The notes under the pieces are model-generated. The model worked only from the letters and a program-made list of their open reading frames with translations, searched no databases and had not been told where the DNA came from. Position numbers and translations under genes: made by a program. Of a DNA stretch of 35,006 nt, positions 22,347 through 29,357 are shown piece after piece. Every line of letters starts with the position of its first letter. Within the stretch, counting starts at the first letter, position 1. This stretch comes from an uncultured Oscillospiraceae bacterium. GTDB taxonomy: Bacteria; Bacillota; Clostridia; Oscillospirales; Acutalibacteraceae. Where the stretch lies: the NCBI GenBank assembly GCA_959596515.1, contig CAUFXR010000015.1, positions 1 through 35,006 of the forward strand, given 5' to 3'.

Positions 22347-23909
22347 ATGTTAATTTTAGATTGTGAGCAGACAAGAAAGCTGGAGCAGTCCGCCGTGGAT
22401 AACGGATGTACCTATTTGGGTTTGATGGAGAGAGCGGGCCAGGAGGCATCAGCTTTCATTCAGCAAACCCTTTCTCAGTTCCGGAGGAAAACCGTGATCC
22501 TCTGCGGTAGTGGGAATAACGGCGGCGATGGCTTCGTAGTAGCCCGCTGCTTGGCGGGATGGAGCGACGATGTGCTGGTGGTTTTGTTAAGTGGCAGGCC
22601 TAAAACCGGCGACGCTCTGACCATGTATGAGAAGGCGAAAAAAACGGATGGCATACGGTTTTCTGATTTTCCGAGCGAGAGCTTGGAAGAGGAGATCAGA
22701 AAAGCTGACCTAATTGTGGATGGAATTTACGGGATCGGATTTCACGGAACCGTGAAGGAAGAATATCTGCCGGTGATCCGCTGGGTCAACGGATCAAAGG
22801 GAAAAGTGGTCAGCCTAGATTTACCCAGCGGGGTCTCCTGTGATTTTGGCGAGGTACCGGGCGAAGCGATCCAGGCGGACTATACGGTTACCTTTTCCGC
22901 GTGGAAGCTTTCTCAAGTGCAGTGTCCTGCTATGGAATATTGCGGCGAAGTCCACGTAGCGCATGTAGGAGTACCCGAAAAAGTGTATGCGGAAAGTGAT
23001 TTTGTGGCGAAAACCACCGGTTCCTGGGCGTTGGAACGGATTCTCGCCCCTAGAAAGCTCAATACCAATAAGGGGAGTTTTGGGTACTTGCTGTCCCTTT
23101 GCGGCAGCCGAGGAATGGCGGGCGCCGCGGTGATGAGCGCGCAGTCGGCATCCCGATGCGGGGTGGGACTGATCGATTTGGCACTGCCGGAGAGTATCTA
23201 TCCGGTCGCCGCCAGCGCCGTTTGGGAATCGGTGTTTACGCTTTTACCGGAGCGGGATAAGAAAATATTCCTCCCGGAAGCGGAAAAATTGTTATCCGAC
23301 AAGCTGGCCCATAGAACCACCGCGTGTTTGATCGGGTGTGGCCTGGGCACCAGCCAGGAGGCTCAGAGTTTGGTGGGGTACCTGTTGGTTCATAGTAAGG
23401 TGCCTATGGTCATCGACGCCGATGGGCTCAACGTCATAGCGTTCAGTCCGGAAATACTGTCAGAGGCGCAGGTGCCGTTGGTGCTGACTCCCCACCCGGG
23501 AGAAATGGCCCGTTTGCTGAAAACTACCGTTCAGGATGTACAGCATCACAGGCTGGAGTACGCCCAAAAGTTCGCTGTGGAGCATCACCTGGTGTTGGTG
23601 CTGAAAGGCAATAAAACCGTGGTGGCCTGTCCTGACGGCAGAATTTATATCAATGTCACCGGGAATCCGGGCATGGCCAAAGCGGGAAGCGGCGATGTGC
23701 TGGCGGGAATGATAGGAGCCTTTTTAGCTCAGGGATTAACGCCAGAACAGGCAGCGGCAGGCGGTGTTTACCTTCACGGTTTAGCGGGAGACCGCTGCGC
23801 TAGACGTTTATCCCAAATCGGCATGACGGCTCCAGATTTAATCGAGGAGCTGCCGGCCCTGTTTTTGGAATTGACAGATAGCGCTTTGAAGTCTCAATCA
23901 ATAGAATAA
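22347..23909 (+). CDS. nnr: Bifunctional NAD(P)H-hydrate epimerase / dehydratase
   Basis: 520 residues. Repairs hydrated NAD(P)H. N-terminal YjeF_N epimerase domain (about 1-215; GSGNNGGDGFVVARCLAG, VDGIYGIGFHG) is fused to the YjeF_C/ribokinase-like ADP-dependent dehydratase (about 225-515; NKGSFGYLLSLCGSRGMAGA, LTPHPGEMARLL, NPGMAKAGSGDVLAGMIGAF). Length and domain order fit the fused enzyme. ATG 22347 follows AGAAGAGA. A housekeeping enzyme; its placement after acpS is common. Confidence 0.95.
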   Translation: MLILDCEQTRKLEQSAVDNGCTYLGLMERAGQEASAFIQQTLSQFRRKTVILCGSGNNGGDGFVVARCLAGWSDDVLVVLLSGRPKTGDALTMYEKAKKTDGIRFSDFPSESLEEEIRKADLIVDGIYGIGFHGTVKEEYLPVIRWVNGSKGKVVSLDLPSGVSCDFGEVPGEAIQADYTVTFSAWKLSQVQCPAMEYCGEVHVAHVGVPEKVYAESDFVAKTTGSWALERILAPRKLNTNKGSFGYLLSLCGSRGMAGAAVMSAQSASRCGVGLIDLALPESIYPVAASAVWESVFTLLPERDKKIFLPEAEKLLSDKLAHRTTACLIGCGLGTSQEAQSLVGYLLVHSKVPMVIDADGLNVIAFSPEILSEAQVPLVLTPHPGEMARLLKTTVQDVQHHRLEYAQKFAVEHHLVLVLKGNKTVVACPDGRIYINVTGNPGMAKAGSGDVLAGMIGAFLAQGLTPEQAAAGGVYLHGLAGDRCARRLSQIGMTAPDLIEELPALFLELTDSALKSQSIE

Positions 23910-23941
23910 AAGAGAATTTTTCCACAGATTTCAAAAAAGTA

Positions 23942-23972
23942 TTGACACTTCCCTTAGGTAAGTTGGTATACT
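23942..23972 (+). promoter_or_regulatory. MerR-type promoter with 19-bp spacer and operator dyad
   Basis: TTGACA (23942-23947) and TATACT (23967-23972) are separated by 19 bp instead of 17. A dyad ACTTcCCttaGGtAAGT (23947-23963) fills the spacer. Over-long spacers containing a dyad are the hallmark of promoters that MerR proteins activate by DNA distortion. It drives the MerR gene itself. Confidence 0.88.
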
Positions 23973-23996
23973 GCCAGTAGCAGAGGAGGTGCTGCG

Positions 23997-24836
23997 ATGA
24001 AAATGAAGCAGGTTTGTCAGCTTACAGGGCTGACGGAACGAACCGTGCGATTTTATGTGGGAAAAGAGCTTTGTTCCCCCAAAACTCACTGGATGGACCA
24101 GAGACAATATTTTGATTTTTCCGAGGAAAACGTGAAAGAGCTTCGTCAGACGGCGGAGCTTAGAAAAGCTTATTTTTCCATTCAGGCGATCCAAACGATG
24201 CGTAAAGATCCGGGACAGATCCCAGAGATCCTAAAAACTTACCATCTGGATTTAAGAACGGATGCGGAGCACAAAAAGAAGCTGCTGGAAGTTATGGATC
24301 AGATGAATGTGGAACAAATTGAAAGCGTGGCCGATTTAGTAGGCAGGTTAGAACGGGTTTCAGCCGCTTTATCCTTGCCTCAAACCGATTTGATCCCTGA
24401 CTTTGGAAAGTCCGATGGCCTTTCCAGGGAGGAAAAAGAGAAAGTGTTCCAGAAGTATCAGAGGCGCCGTCAGCAACAGGAAAAAATCGGCAGATATGTC
24501 GTCTATGGAATTGCAATGGTGAACGTGGTAGGTAGTCTGCTGTCTTGGATTATCCGTGGTGATTTGACTTATCTCTTTACCTTTTTGGTCCAAATCGGGT
24601 TTTCCATCGCTCTTTGCTGCGGGATAAGCTGGGTTCGGTGGCTGTTTGTGGCGGGCAGTGTGATAAGCACGGTCTCCGCGGTTGTGTGGCTGATACAGGT
24701 TGCTGGAATTGTCGGGATGCCAGCTTATTTTTTAGTATACGACGTTTTAGTGCTTTTGGTTTCCGTGGCGATCGGAGGATTGCTGGCATGGTACCCGCCG
24801 GTAAAAGAATTTTTTTACCAAAAGAAAAATGGATAG
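23997..24836 (+). CDS. MerR-family regulator with four C-terminal membrane helices
   Basis: 279 residues. Residues 1-70 form a MerR winged HTH (VCQLTGLTERTVRFYVGKEL, FDFSEENVKELRQTAELRKA), followed by a charged helical linker (about 85-165) and four hydrophobic segments (about 167-186, 190-211, 213-236, 242-266). The regulator would be tied to the membrane, with its sensor probably the membrane domain itself. It has no adjacent target gene in the same transcript and probably regulates its own promoter. AGAGGAGGTG precedes ATG 23997. The ligand is unknown. Confidence 0.88.
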   Translation: MKMKQVCQLTGLTERTVRFYVGKELCSPKTHWMDQRQYFDFSEENVKELRQTAELRKAYFSIQAIQTMRKDPGQIPEILKTYHLDLRTDAEHKKKLLEVMDQMNVEQIESVADLVGRLERVSAALSLPQTDLIPDFGKSDGLSREEKEKVFQKYQRRRQQQEKIGRYVVYGIAMVNVVGSLLSWIIRGDLTYLFTFLVQIGFSIALCCGISWVRWLFVAGSVISTVSAVVWLIQVAGIVGMPAYFLVYDVLVLLVSVAIGGLLAWYPPVKEFFYQKKNG

Positions 24837-25190
24837 GTGGATGCCGGATAATAGGATCGAAGCGAAAGTTTGGAAGGGATAAACCGATGATGTGGGAATG
24901 GCTTCTTTGCGCCGTTTCCGCAAATATCAAGAAAATTTAGAACCTCAAATTATTTAAAATTCATTTGAAAGCAGGCAAGAACGAGTAAAAAATCCAGAAG
25001 AATTCAACAGAGAAAAAGCCGGATGACAAGTCATCCGGCTTTTTTAAGGTCAAAAACGGGGTCTGGTTAATATTATGGATTAGACAGGAAATATTTTTCT
25101 AAACATGATTAAACAGGTGGCTCAAAGGCAAAAATACTAACAGATTCGTTAACGAGCCTAATTTTAGAAATCATTCGGAGCGTGAAAAAA
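24837..25190 (+). other. Intergenic region between the MerR gene and mazF
   Basis: About 350 bp with a terminator at 25016-25046 and no credible gene. In particular no antitoxin-sized ORF precedes mazF, and alr, which usually sits here in Bacillus-like gene order, is missing. Confidence 0.65.
25016..25046 (+). terminator. Intrinsic terminator downstream of the MerR gene
   Basis: AAGCCGGATG...CATCCGGCTT stem with a short loop (ACAAGT), followed by TTTTTT. Confidence 0.9.
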
Positions 25191-25559
25191 GTGAATATAA
25201 AACGCGGAGATATTTTTTACGCGGATTTGAGCCCTGTGGTCGGTTCCGAACAAGGGGGAATCCGTCCTGTTTTGATCGTACAGAATAATGTTGGCAATCG
25301 GTTCAGTCCTACGGTGATCGCCGCTGCCATCACCAGTCAGAAATCCAAAGCGAATCTACCCACGCATATTCAACTGAGAGCCGACGACAGCGGGCTATCC
25401 CGCGATTCTGTTGTTTTGTTAGAGCAAATCCGTACCTTGGATAAACGCCGCTTGAAGGAAAAAATGGGAACTTTGAATCCTTATTCCATGCATCAAGTGG
25501 ACGAGGCTTTATCCATTAGTTTCGGCCTGGACGATGAAAATATTCGAGAGGCTACATAA
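25191..25559 (+). CDS. ndoA: MazF/EndoA-type mRNA interferase
   Basis: 122 residues from GTG 25191, with GGAG 10 nt upstream; a GTG at 25182 is only 1 nt from that site. PemK/MazF fold: IKRGDIFYADLSPVVGSEQG, GIRPVLIVQNNVGNRFSPTV, then AAITSQ, LPTHIQL and VVLLEQIRTLDKRRL. It is very similar to Bacillus EndoA, which cleaves RNA at UACAU. The gene normally lies behind an antitoxin gene; none is visible here, so the antitoxin is encoded elsewhere or is lost. Confidence 0.93.
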   Translation: MNIKRGDIFYADLSPVVGSEQGGIRPVLIVQNNVGNRFSPTVIAAAITSQKSKANLPTHIQLRADDSGLSRDSVVLLEQIRTLDKRRLKEKMGTLNPYSMHQVDEALSISFGLDDENIREAT

Positions 25560-25576
25560 GCCTCTCCCAACACAAA

Positions 25577-25610
25577 TTGACAGAAAACGCTTTTCCCTCT
25601 GTGCTACTAT
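25577..25610 (+). promoter_or_regulatory. spoIIG promoter with 22-bp spacing
   Basis: TTGACA (25577-25582) and TACTAT (25605-25610) are 22 bp apart, the same unusual spacing as the Spo0A-activated spoIIG promoter of Bacillus subtilis. A 12-bp dyad (25595-25606 with 25614-25625, one mismatch) straddles the -10. Clear Spo0A boxes were not found; CTGTCAA on the minus strand over the -35 is a weak match. Confidence 0.75.
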
Positions 25611-25634
25611 AAATAGCACAGGGGGAAATTATTT

Positions 25635-26516
25635 ATGACCACGATTTACATAGATATTTTGGTCTGCCTGAACATTATCGTAAATTATTTCTTGTTACTT
25701 GCCGCAGGAAGATTTTTGTCCCGGTCGTGTAAACGCTGGAGAATACTGTTGGGCGCCCTTTTGGGCGGCCTTTATTCGTTATATATTCTTTTGCCGCAGT
25801 TGGCTCAGTGGTTTACGGTTCTGGTGGAGCTGGTTATGGCGGCGACCATTACGTTGACAGCTTTTGGCCGAAAAGGAATTTTAAAAACCTGTTCCTGTTT
25901 CTTTGCCATGAGTTTTTTATTTGCGGGTTCCATGTTCCTGATATGGAAAACCGCGGCTCCGAAAAATTTGATTATTAACAACGGTGTGGTGTATTTTCAA
26001 ATTTCGCCGCTTTTGCTAATTGGCACAACCGTCCTTTCCTATATACTGGTCCGGATTTTTCAGCGGATTACCGGCAGATCGGTTCCCAAAGAGCTGTTTT
26101 GCATGGTGCAGGTGATTCATCAGGGGAAACAAGCGATTTTCCGTGCCAAGGTAGATACTGGCAACCAACTTCGGGAGCCCTTTTCCCATTTGCCGGTGAT
26201 CGTGGTAAAGGAGAGTGCGGTTTCTCATTTGATACCGGAAGCCAGTAAAGAGCTTAATTTTAGGATGATCCCTTTCCATAGTTTAGATCAGGAGGGAGTA
26301 TTACCGGGATTTCTGCCGGATCGGATTGTAGTGGAGCACGGGAAGGACCGCTTTGAATGTGACGGATATTTGGGTATTTGCAAGCCGGGACAGCTTCCTC
26401 CCGACTTTGACGGACTAATGAACTCAGAATTATTATTATCAACGGGAATGAAGGGGAAAGAGCATGAAAAAATTAAAAGCCGCGTATCAAAAAATGAAGG
26501 AGATCCTTTTTTGTAA
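25635..26516 (+). CDS. spoIIGA: SpoIIGA, sigma-E processing aspartic peptidase
   Basis: 293 residues. N-terminal half has about five membrane helices (for example TTIYIDILVCLNIIVNYFLL). The cytoplasmic C-terminal half is the peptidase domain with catalytic D174 in AKVDTGNQLREP and GFLPDRIVV following. It cleaves the pro-sequence of sigma-E in the mother cell after a forespore signal (SpoIIR). GGGGGAAA precedes ATG 25635. Its last 53 bp overlap sigE in another frame, so it is co-transcribed and likely coupled. Confidence 0.95.
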   Translation: MTTIYIDILVCLNIIVNYFLLLAAGRFLSRSCKRWRILLGALLGGLYSLYILLPQLAQWFTVLVELVMAATITLTAFGRKGILKTCSCFFAMSFLFAGSMFLIWKTAAPKNLIINNGVVYFQISPLLLIGTTVLSYILVRIFQRITGRSVPKELFCMVQVIHQGKQAIFRAKVDTGNQLREPFSHLPVIVVKESAVSHLIPEASKELNFRMIPFHSLDQEGVLPGFLPDRIVVEHGKDRFECDGYLGICKPGQLPPDFDGLMNSELLLSTGMKGKEHEKIKSRVSKNEGDPFL

Positions 26517-27186
26517 GCTGCTAAAGCTGGAATGGCCGGAGCTTTATTACATCAACGGTCCAGAGACCCTTCCGCCGCCTCTGAGCAAGGAGGAGGAGGA
26601 CGAGGTGATGGAACGGGTGCGCCGGGGAGAAAAAAACGCCCGTGAGCCGTTGATTACCCACAATCTGCGTTTGGTGGTGTATATCGCCAAGAAATTCGAT
26701 AGCAATGGGGCCAGCGTGGAGGATCTGATATCCATAGGAACTATCGGCTTAATCAAGGCGGTAAACACCTTTTGTCCGGAGCGGAACATTAAGCTGGCTA
26801 CCTACGCCAGCCGTTGTATTGAAAACGAGATTCTCATGTTTTTGCGGAAAAGCAGCCAGTTAAAAAACGAGATTTCCATTGATGAGCCCTTAAACGTGGA
26901 TTGGGATGGCAATGAGTTGCTGCTTTCTGATATTTTAGGCAGCGATAACGATATCGTCAACCGAGACATAGAGAAGGAGGTGGAATGTAGCCTGGTACTT
27001 CAGGCAGTTTCCAAACTGGCGCCCAGAGAGCGGCAGATCATGGAGCTGCGTTTTGGACTGTGCGGGCAGAAGGAACACACACAAAAGCAGGTAGCCGATG
27101 TGTTGGGGATCTCTCAGTCGTATATTTCCCGCCTAGAAAAACGAATTATAGAGCGTCTGAAAAAGGATCTGGAACGGGTAGGATGA
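26464..27186 (+). CDS. sigE: RNA polymerase sporulation sigma factor SigE (pro-sigma-E)
   Basis: 240 residues. The N-terminal basic/hydrophobic pro-sequence (MKKLKAAYQKMKEILFCKLL) is removed by SpoIIGA. Region 2 includes NLRLVVYIAKKFDSNGASVE and LISIGTIGLIKAVNTF; region 4.2 is ADVLGISQSYISRLEKRIIE. Directs early mother-cell transcription. In Bacillus sigG follows directly; here a terminator follows, and sigG is 4.2 kb away on the other strand. Confidence 0.98.
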   Translation: MKKLKAAYQKMKEILFCKLLKLEWPELYYINGPETLPPPLSKEEEDEVMERVRRGEKNAREPLITHNLRLVVYIAKKFDSNGASVEDLISIGTIGLIKAVNTFCPERNIKLATYASRCIENEILMFLRKSSQLKNEISIDEPLNVDWDGNELLLSDILGSDNDIVNRDIEKEVECSLVLQAVSKLAPRERQIMELRFGLCGQKEHTQKQVADVLGISQSYISRLEKRIIERLKKDLERVG

Positions 27187-27258
27187 TGTAACGGTGGGCG
27201 GAATCCTAGAGGGAATGAATCACAAAGAACTCGGGAAAGTGAACTGACAGGAAAACAA

Positions 27259-27326
27259 AAGAGCTTCTCACCGGAGCGGTTTACCAAACATTATGGACCG
27301 TCCCAGCGGGAAGCTCTTAGTTTTTA
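27259..27326. terminator. Hairpin terminator shared by sigE and paaK
   Basis: Base stem AAGAGCTTC (27259-27267) with GAAGCTCTT (27310-27318), extended by CCG/CGG and CGGT/ACCG inner stems. T-runs follow on the plus strand (AGTTTTT) and the minus strand (CTCTTTTGTTTT). Confidence 0.78.
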
Positions 27327-27418
27327 GATGTTTAGATGGTTTCACAAATAGTTTGCGAAAAGTTCCGCTAACCAAAAACAGCGAACAAGCGACTTAGATC
27401 TCAAATATTTATAAGAAT

Positions 27419-27493
27419 AGAATCGATAAGAACGGAATCAATAAGCGCGGAATTGATAAGAACAGAATCGACAAGAACAGAATCGATTTGGCT
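27419..27493 (+). repeat. 15-bp tandem repeat, five degenerate copies
   Basis: Unit AGAATCGATAAGAAC at 27419-27433, then 27434-27448, 27449-27463, 27464-27478 and 27479-27493 with substitutions. The first four units keep the AGAAT/GGAAT(C/T)...AAG pattern; the fifth diverges at its end. Non-coding context. Confidence 0.8.
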
Positions 27494-27543
27494 AAGTCTT
27501 ATGTCGCTTACGGGTTTATGGTTCTGTTAGAAGTCATGACCAA

Positions 27544-28773
27544 TCAATAACGGTTATCAAAAATTCTGGTAGATTTCTTTTCGCTGCGGGGCAGTTCGCC
27601 AAGCGCTACTGCGTGGGGAACAATGGTAATACCAACCTTAGCTTTGAAATGATTCTGCAGATTCAGCTCGATGGTTTTTGCATCGGGCATACTGTCGGTC
27701 TCAAAGAATAGGGTCATAATATCCCTGCCGTTCAAGTGATCGATCATTACCTGGTATTCGCTACTGGCACCTTCCACATCTTTCAGTACCTCGTCGATCT
27801 GGCCGGGGAAGATATTAACGCCTTTCACCTTGATCATATCGTCAGTACGTCCAATAAGGGTATCGATCCGGGGATAGGACCGGCCGCAGGGACAGTCACC
27901 CTTAAGCAGACGGGTCAAATCATGAGTGCGGTACCGAATGAGAGGAGCCCCCTGTTTTCTCAGAGTAGTCACAACCAACTCTCCGCTTTCTCCGTCAGGT
28001 ACATTCTTCCCGGTATGAGGATCGATGACCTCAAAATACAAGTAGTCGTCCCAATAGTGCATACCACATTCATAGTCACAGCTCATAGCGATGCCGGGAC
28101 CGTAAATTTCCGTCAACCCATAGATATCATACAACTGAACGCCAAGCTCGTTAGCAATGCGGCGGCGCATTTTCTCGCCCCAGCGCTCAGAGCCGATGAC
28201 GCCCTTTTTCAAGTGAATCTGATCTTTGACACCGCGCTTGGTGATTTCCTCCGCCAAAAGCAGGGCATAGCTGGAGGTAGCGCACAGCACAGTGCTCTTC
28301 ATATCGATCATCATACGAATCTGCTTGTCTGTGTTGCCAGGCCCCATAGGTATCACCATGGAACCCAGCAGCTCGGCGCCGGCCTGAAAGCCGATACCGG
28401 CGGTCCACAGGCCGTAGCCCGGGGTCACATGAATTCGGTCTAGATTGGTAATGCCGGCGGTTTCATAGCACCGTTTAAACATTTCTGCCCAATCGGCCAC
28501 ATCCTGTCTGGTATAGGGGATGATAACCGGTGTACCGGTGGTCCCGGAAGAAGAATGAATCCTGACAATTTCCTCCTCAGGAACTGCCTGAAGTCCAAGA
28601 GGATAGGCTTCCCGTAAATCGCTTTTGTTGGAAAAAGGAAGCTTCTCAAAATCCTCCTGGCTTTTGATTTGGGTCAGATCGATTTCCTTAAATTTTTCCG
28701 CATAGAAGGGACTGCGTTTCTTAATGTCGGAGAGCACTTTTAAAATGCCCTGAAACTGGCTTTCTTTCATCAT
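27544..28773 (-). CDS. paaK: Phenylacetate-CoA ligase family enzyme
   Basis: 409 residues. AMP-forming aryl-acetate:CoA ligase: P-loop HSSSGTTGTPVIIPYT, the YGLTEIYGPG adenylate motif, TTLRKQGAPLIRYRTHDLTR, and C-terminal GRTDDMIKVKGVNIFPGQID. Slightly shorter at the N-terminus than the aerobic PaaK but complete. It follows iorB by 2 bp in the ior operon, so its substrate is probably the aryl-acetate (phenyl-, hydroxyphenyl- or indole-acetate) related to the IorAB product, allowing interconversion with the acyl-CoA. Start ATG 28773 has GGAGG overlapping the end of iorB. Confidence 0.92.
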   Translation of the reverse strand: MMKESQFQGILKVLSDIKKRSPFYAEKFKEIDLTQIKSQEDFEKLPFSNKSDLREAYPLGLQAVPEEEIVRIHSSSGTTGTPVIIPYTRQDVADWAEMFKRCYETAGITNLDRIHVTPGYGLWTAGIGFQAGAELLGSMVIPMGPGNTDKQIRMMIDMKSTVLCATSSYALLLAEEITKRGVKDQIHLKKGVIGSERWGEKMRRRIANELGVQLYDIYGLTEIYGPGIAMSCDYECGMHYWDDYLYFEVIDPHTGKNVPDGESGELVVTTLRKQGAPLIRYRTHDLTRLLKGDCPCGRSYPRIDTLIGRTDDMIKVKGVNIFPGQIDEVLKDVEGASSEYQVMIDHLNGRDIMTLFFETDSMPDAKTIELNLQNHFKAKVGITIVPHAVALGELPRSEKKSTRIFDNRY

Positions 28774-28775
28774 GG

Positions 28776-29357
28776 TTATTTTACCTCCTGGGCGCCGAGT
28801 TCCAGCGCTTTTAAATTCATGGTCACGAATTTTTGGGGCAGGCGACTCTCAATAGCCTTTTGAAAGCTTTCCTTGGGAATGCCCAAGGCTCCTGCGGCAC
28901 AGGCGGCGCCCAACAAAGCGATGTTCAAAACCTTTGCGGAACCGCAGGCGGCGCAGATTTTTTCCCCATCCACAACCACAAGATTTTTCTGGTTCCTGGT
29001 TAGGTAATCGATCATTTCGGTGCCGTCATAGGAGGAACCGGATAAAGAAGCGGTTACCGGCTTAATGGCCTTCTTGGTGGTGACGATCACGCCACCCTCT
29101 TTTAAATAGGGCAGACACCGCACCGCCTCCGCAGGCTCAAAGCCGATGATGATATCTGCTTTGCCCTTAGGAATCAAGGGCGAATAGGCTTCTCCAATGC
29201 GGACATGGCTGACCACGCAGCCACCCCGCTGAGCCATACCGATAGTTTCCGCAGTACGGGCGGAAAGCCCTAAATCGATGGCGGCCTGGGCAATGAGCTT
29301 GGAGGCTAATACCGTTCCTTGTCCGCCGACGCCGGCCAGTAAAATAGACTTATTCAT
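28776..29357 (-). CDS. iorB: Indolepyruvate ferredoxin oxidoreductase, beta subunit
   Basis: 193 residues, gamma-domain type of 2-oxoacid oxidoreductases: GVGGQGTVLASKLIAQAA at the N-terminus and ETIGMAQRGGCVVSHVRIGE as the conserved loop. Pairs with IorA to oxidise aryl-pyruvates to aryl-acetyl-CoA with reduction of ferredoxin. The ATG overlaps the iorA stop by 8 bp, indicating coupling and equal dosage. Confidence 0.95.
   Translation of the reverse strand: MNKSILLAGVGGQGTVLASKLIAQAAIDLGLSARTAETIGMAQRGGCVVSHVRIGEAYSPLIPKGKADIIIGFEPAEAVRCLPYLKEGGVIVTTKKAIKPVTASLSGSSYDGTEMIDYLTRNQKNLVVVDGEKICAACGSAKVLNIALLGAACAAGALGIPKESFQKAIESRLPQKFVTMNLKALELGAQEVK

Larger units (their letters stand above)
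27187..27543. other. Convergent intergenic region sigE / paaK
   Basis: 357 bp with no gene. Contains a large terminator hairpin (27259-27326) and a 15-bp tandem repeat (27419-27493). Confidence 0.7.

Noticed and set aside
27398..27550. Open stretch encoding RIDKN-like repeats
   Set aside because: No start codon at its beginning, preceded by a stop and overlapping the end of paaK; treated as a DNA repeat.
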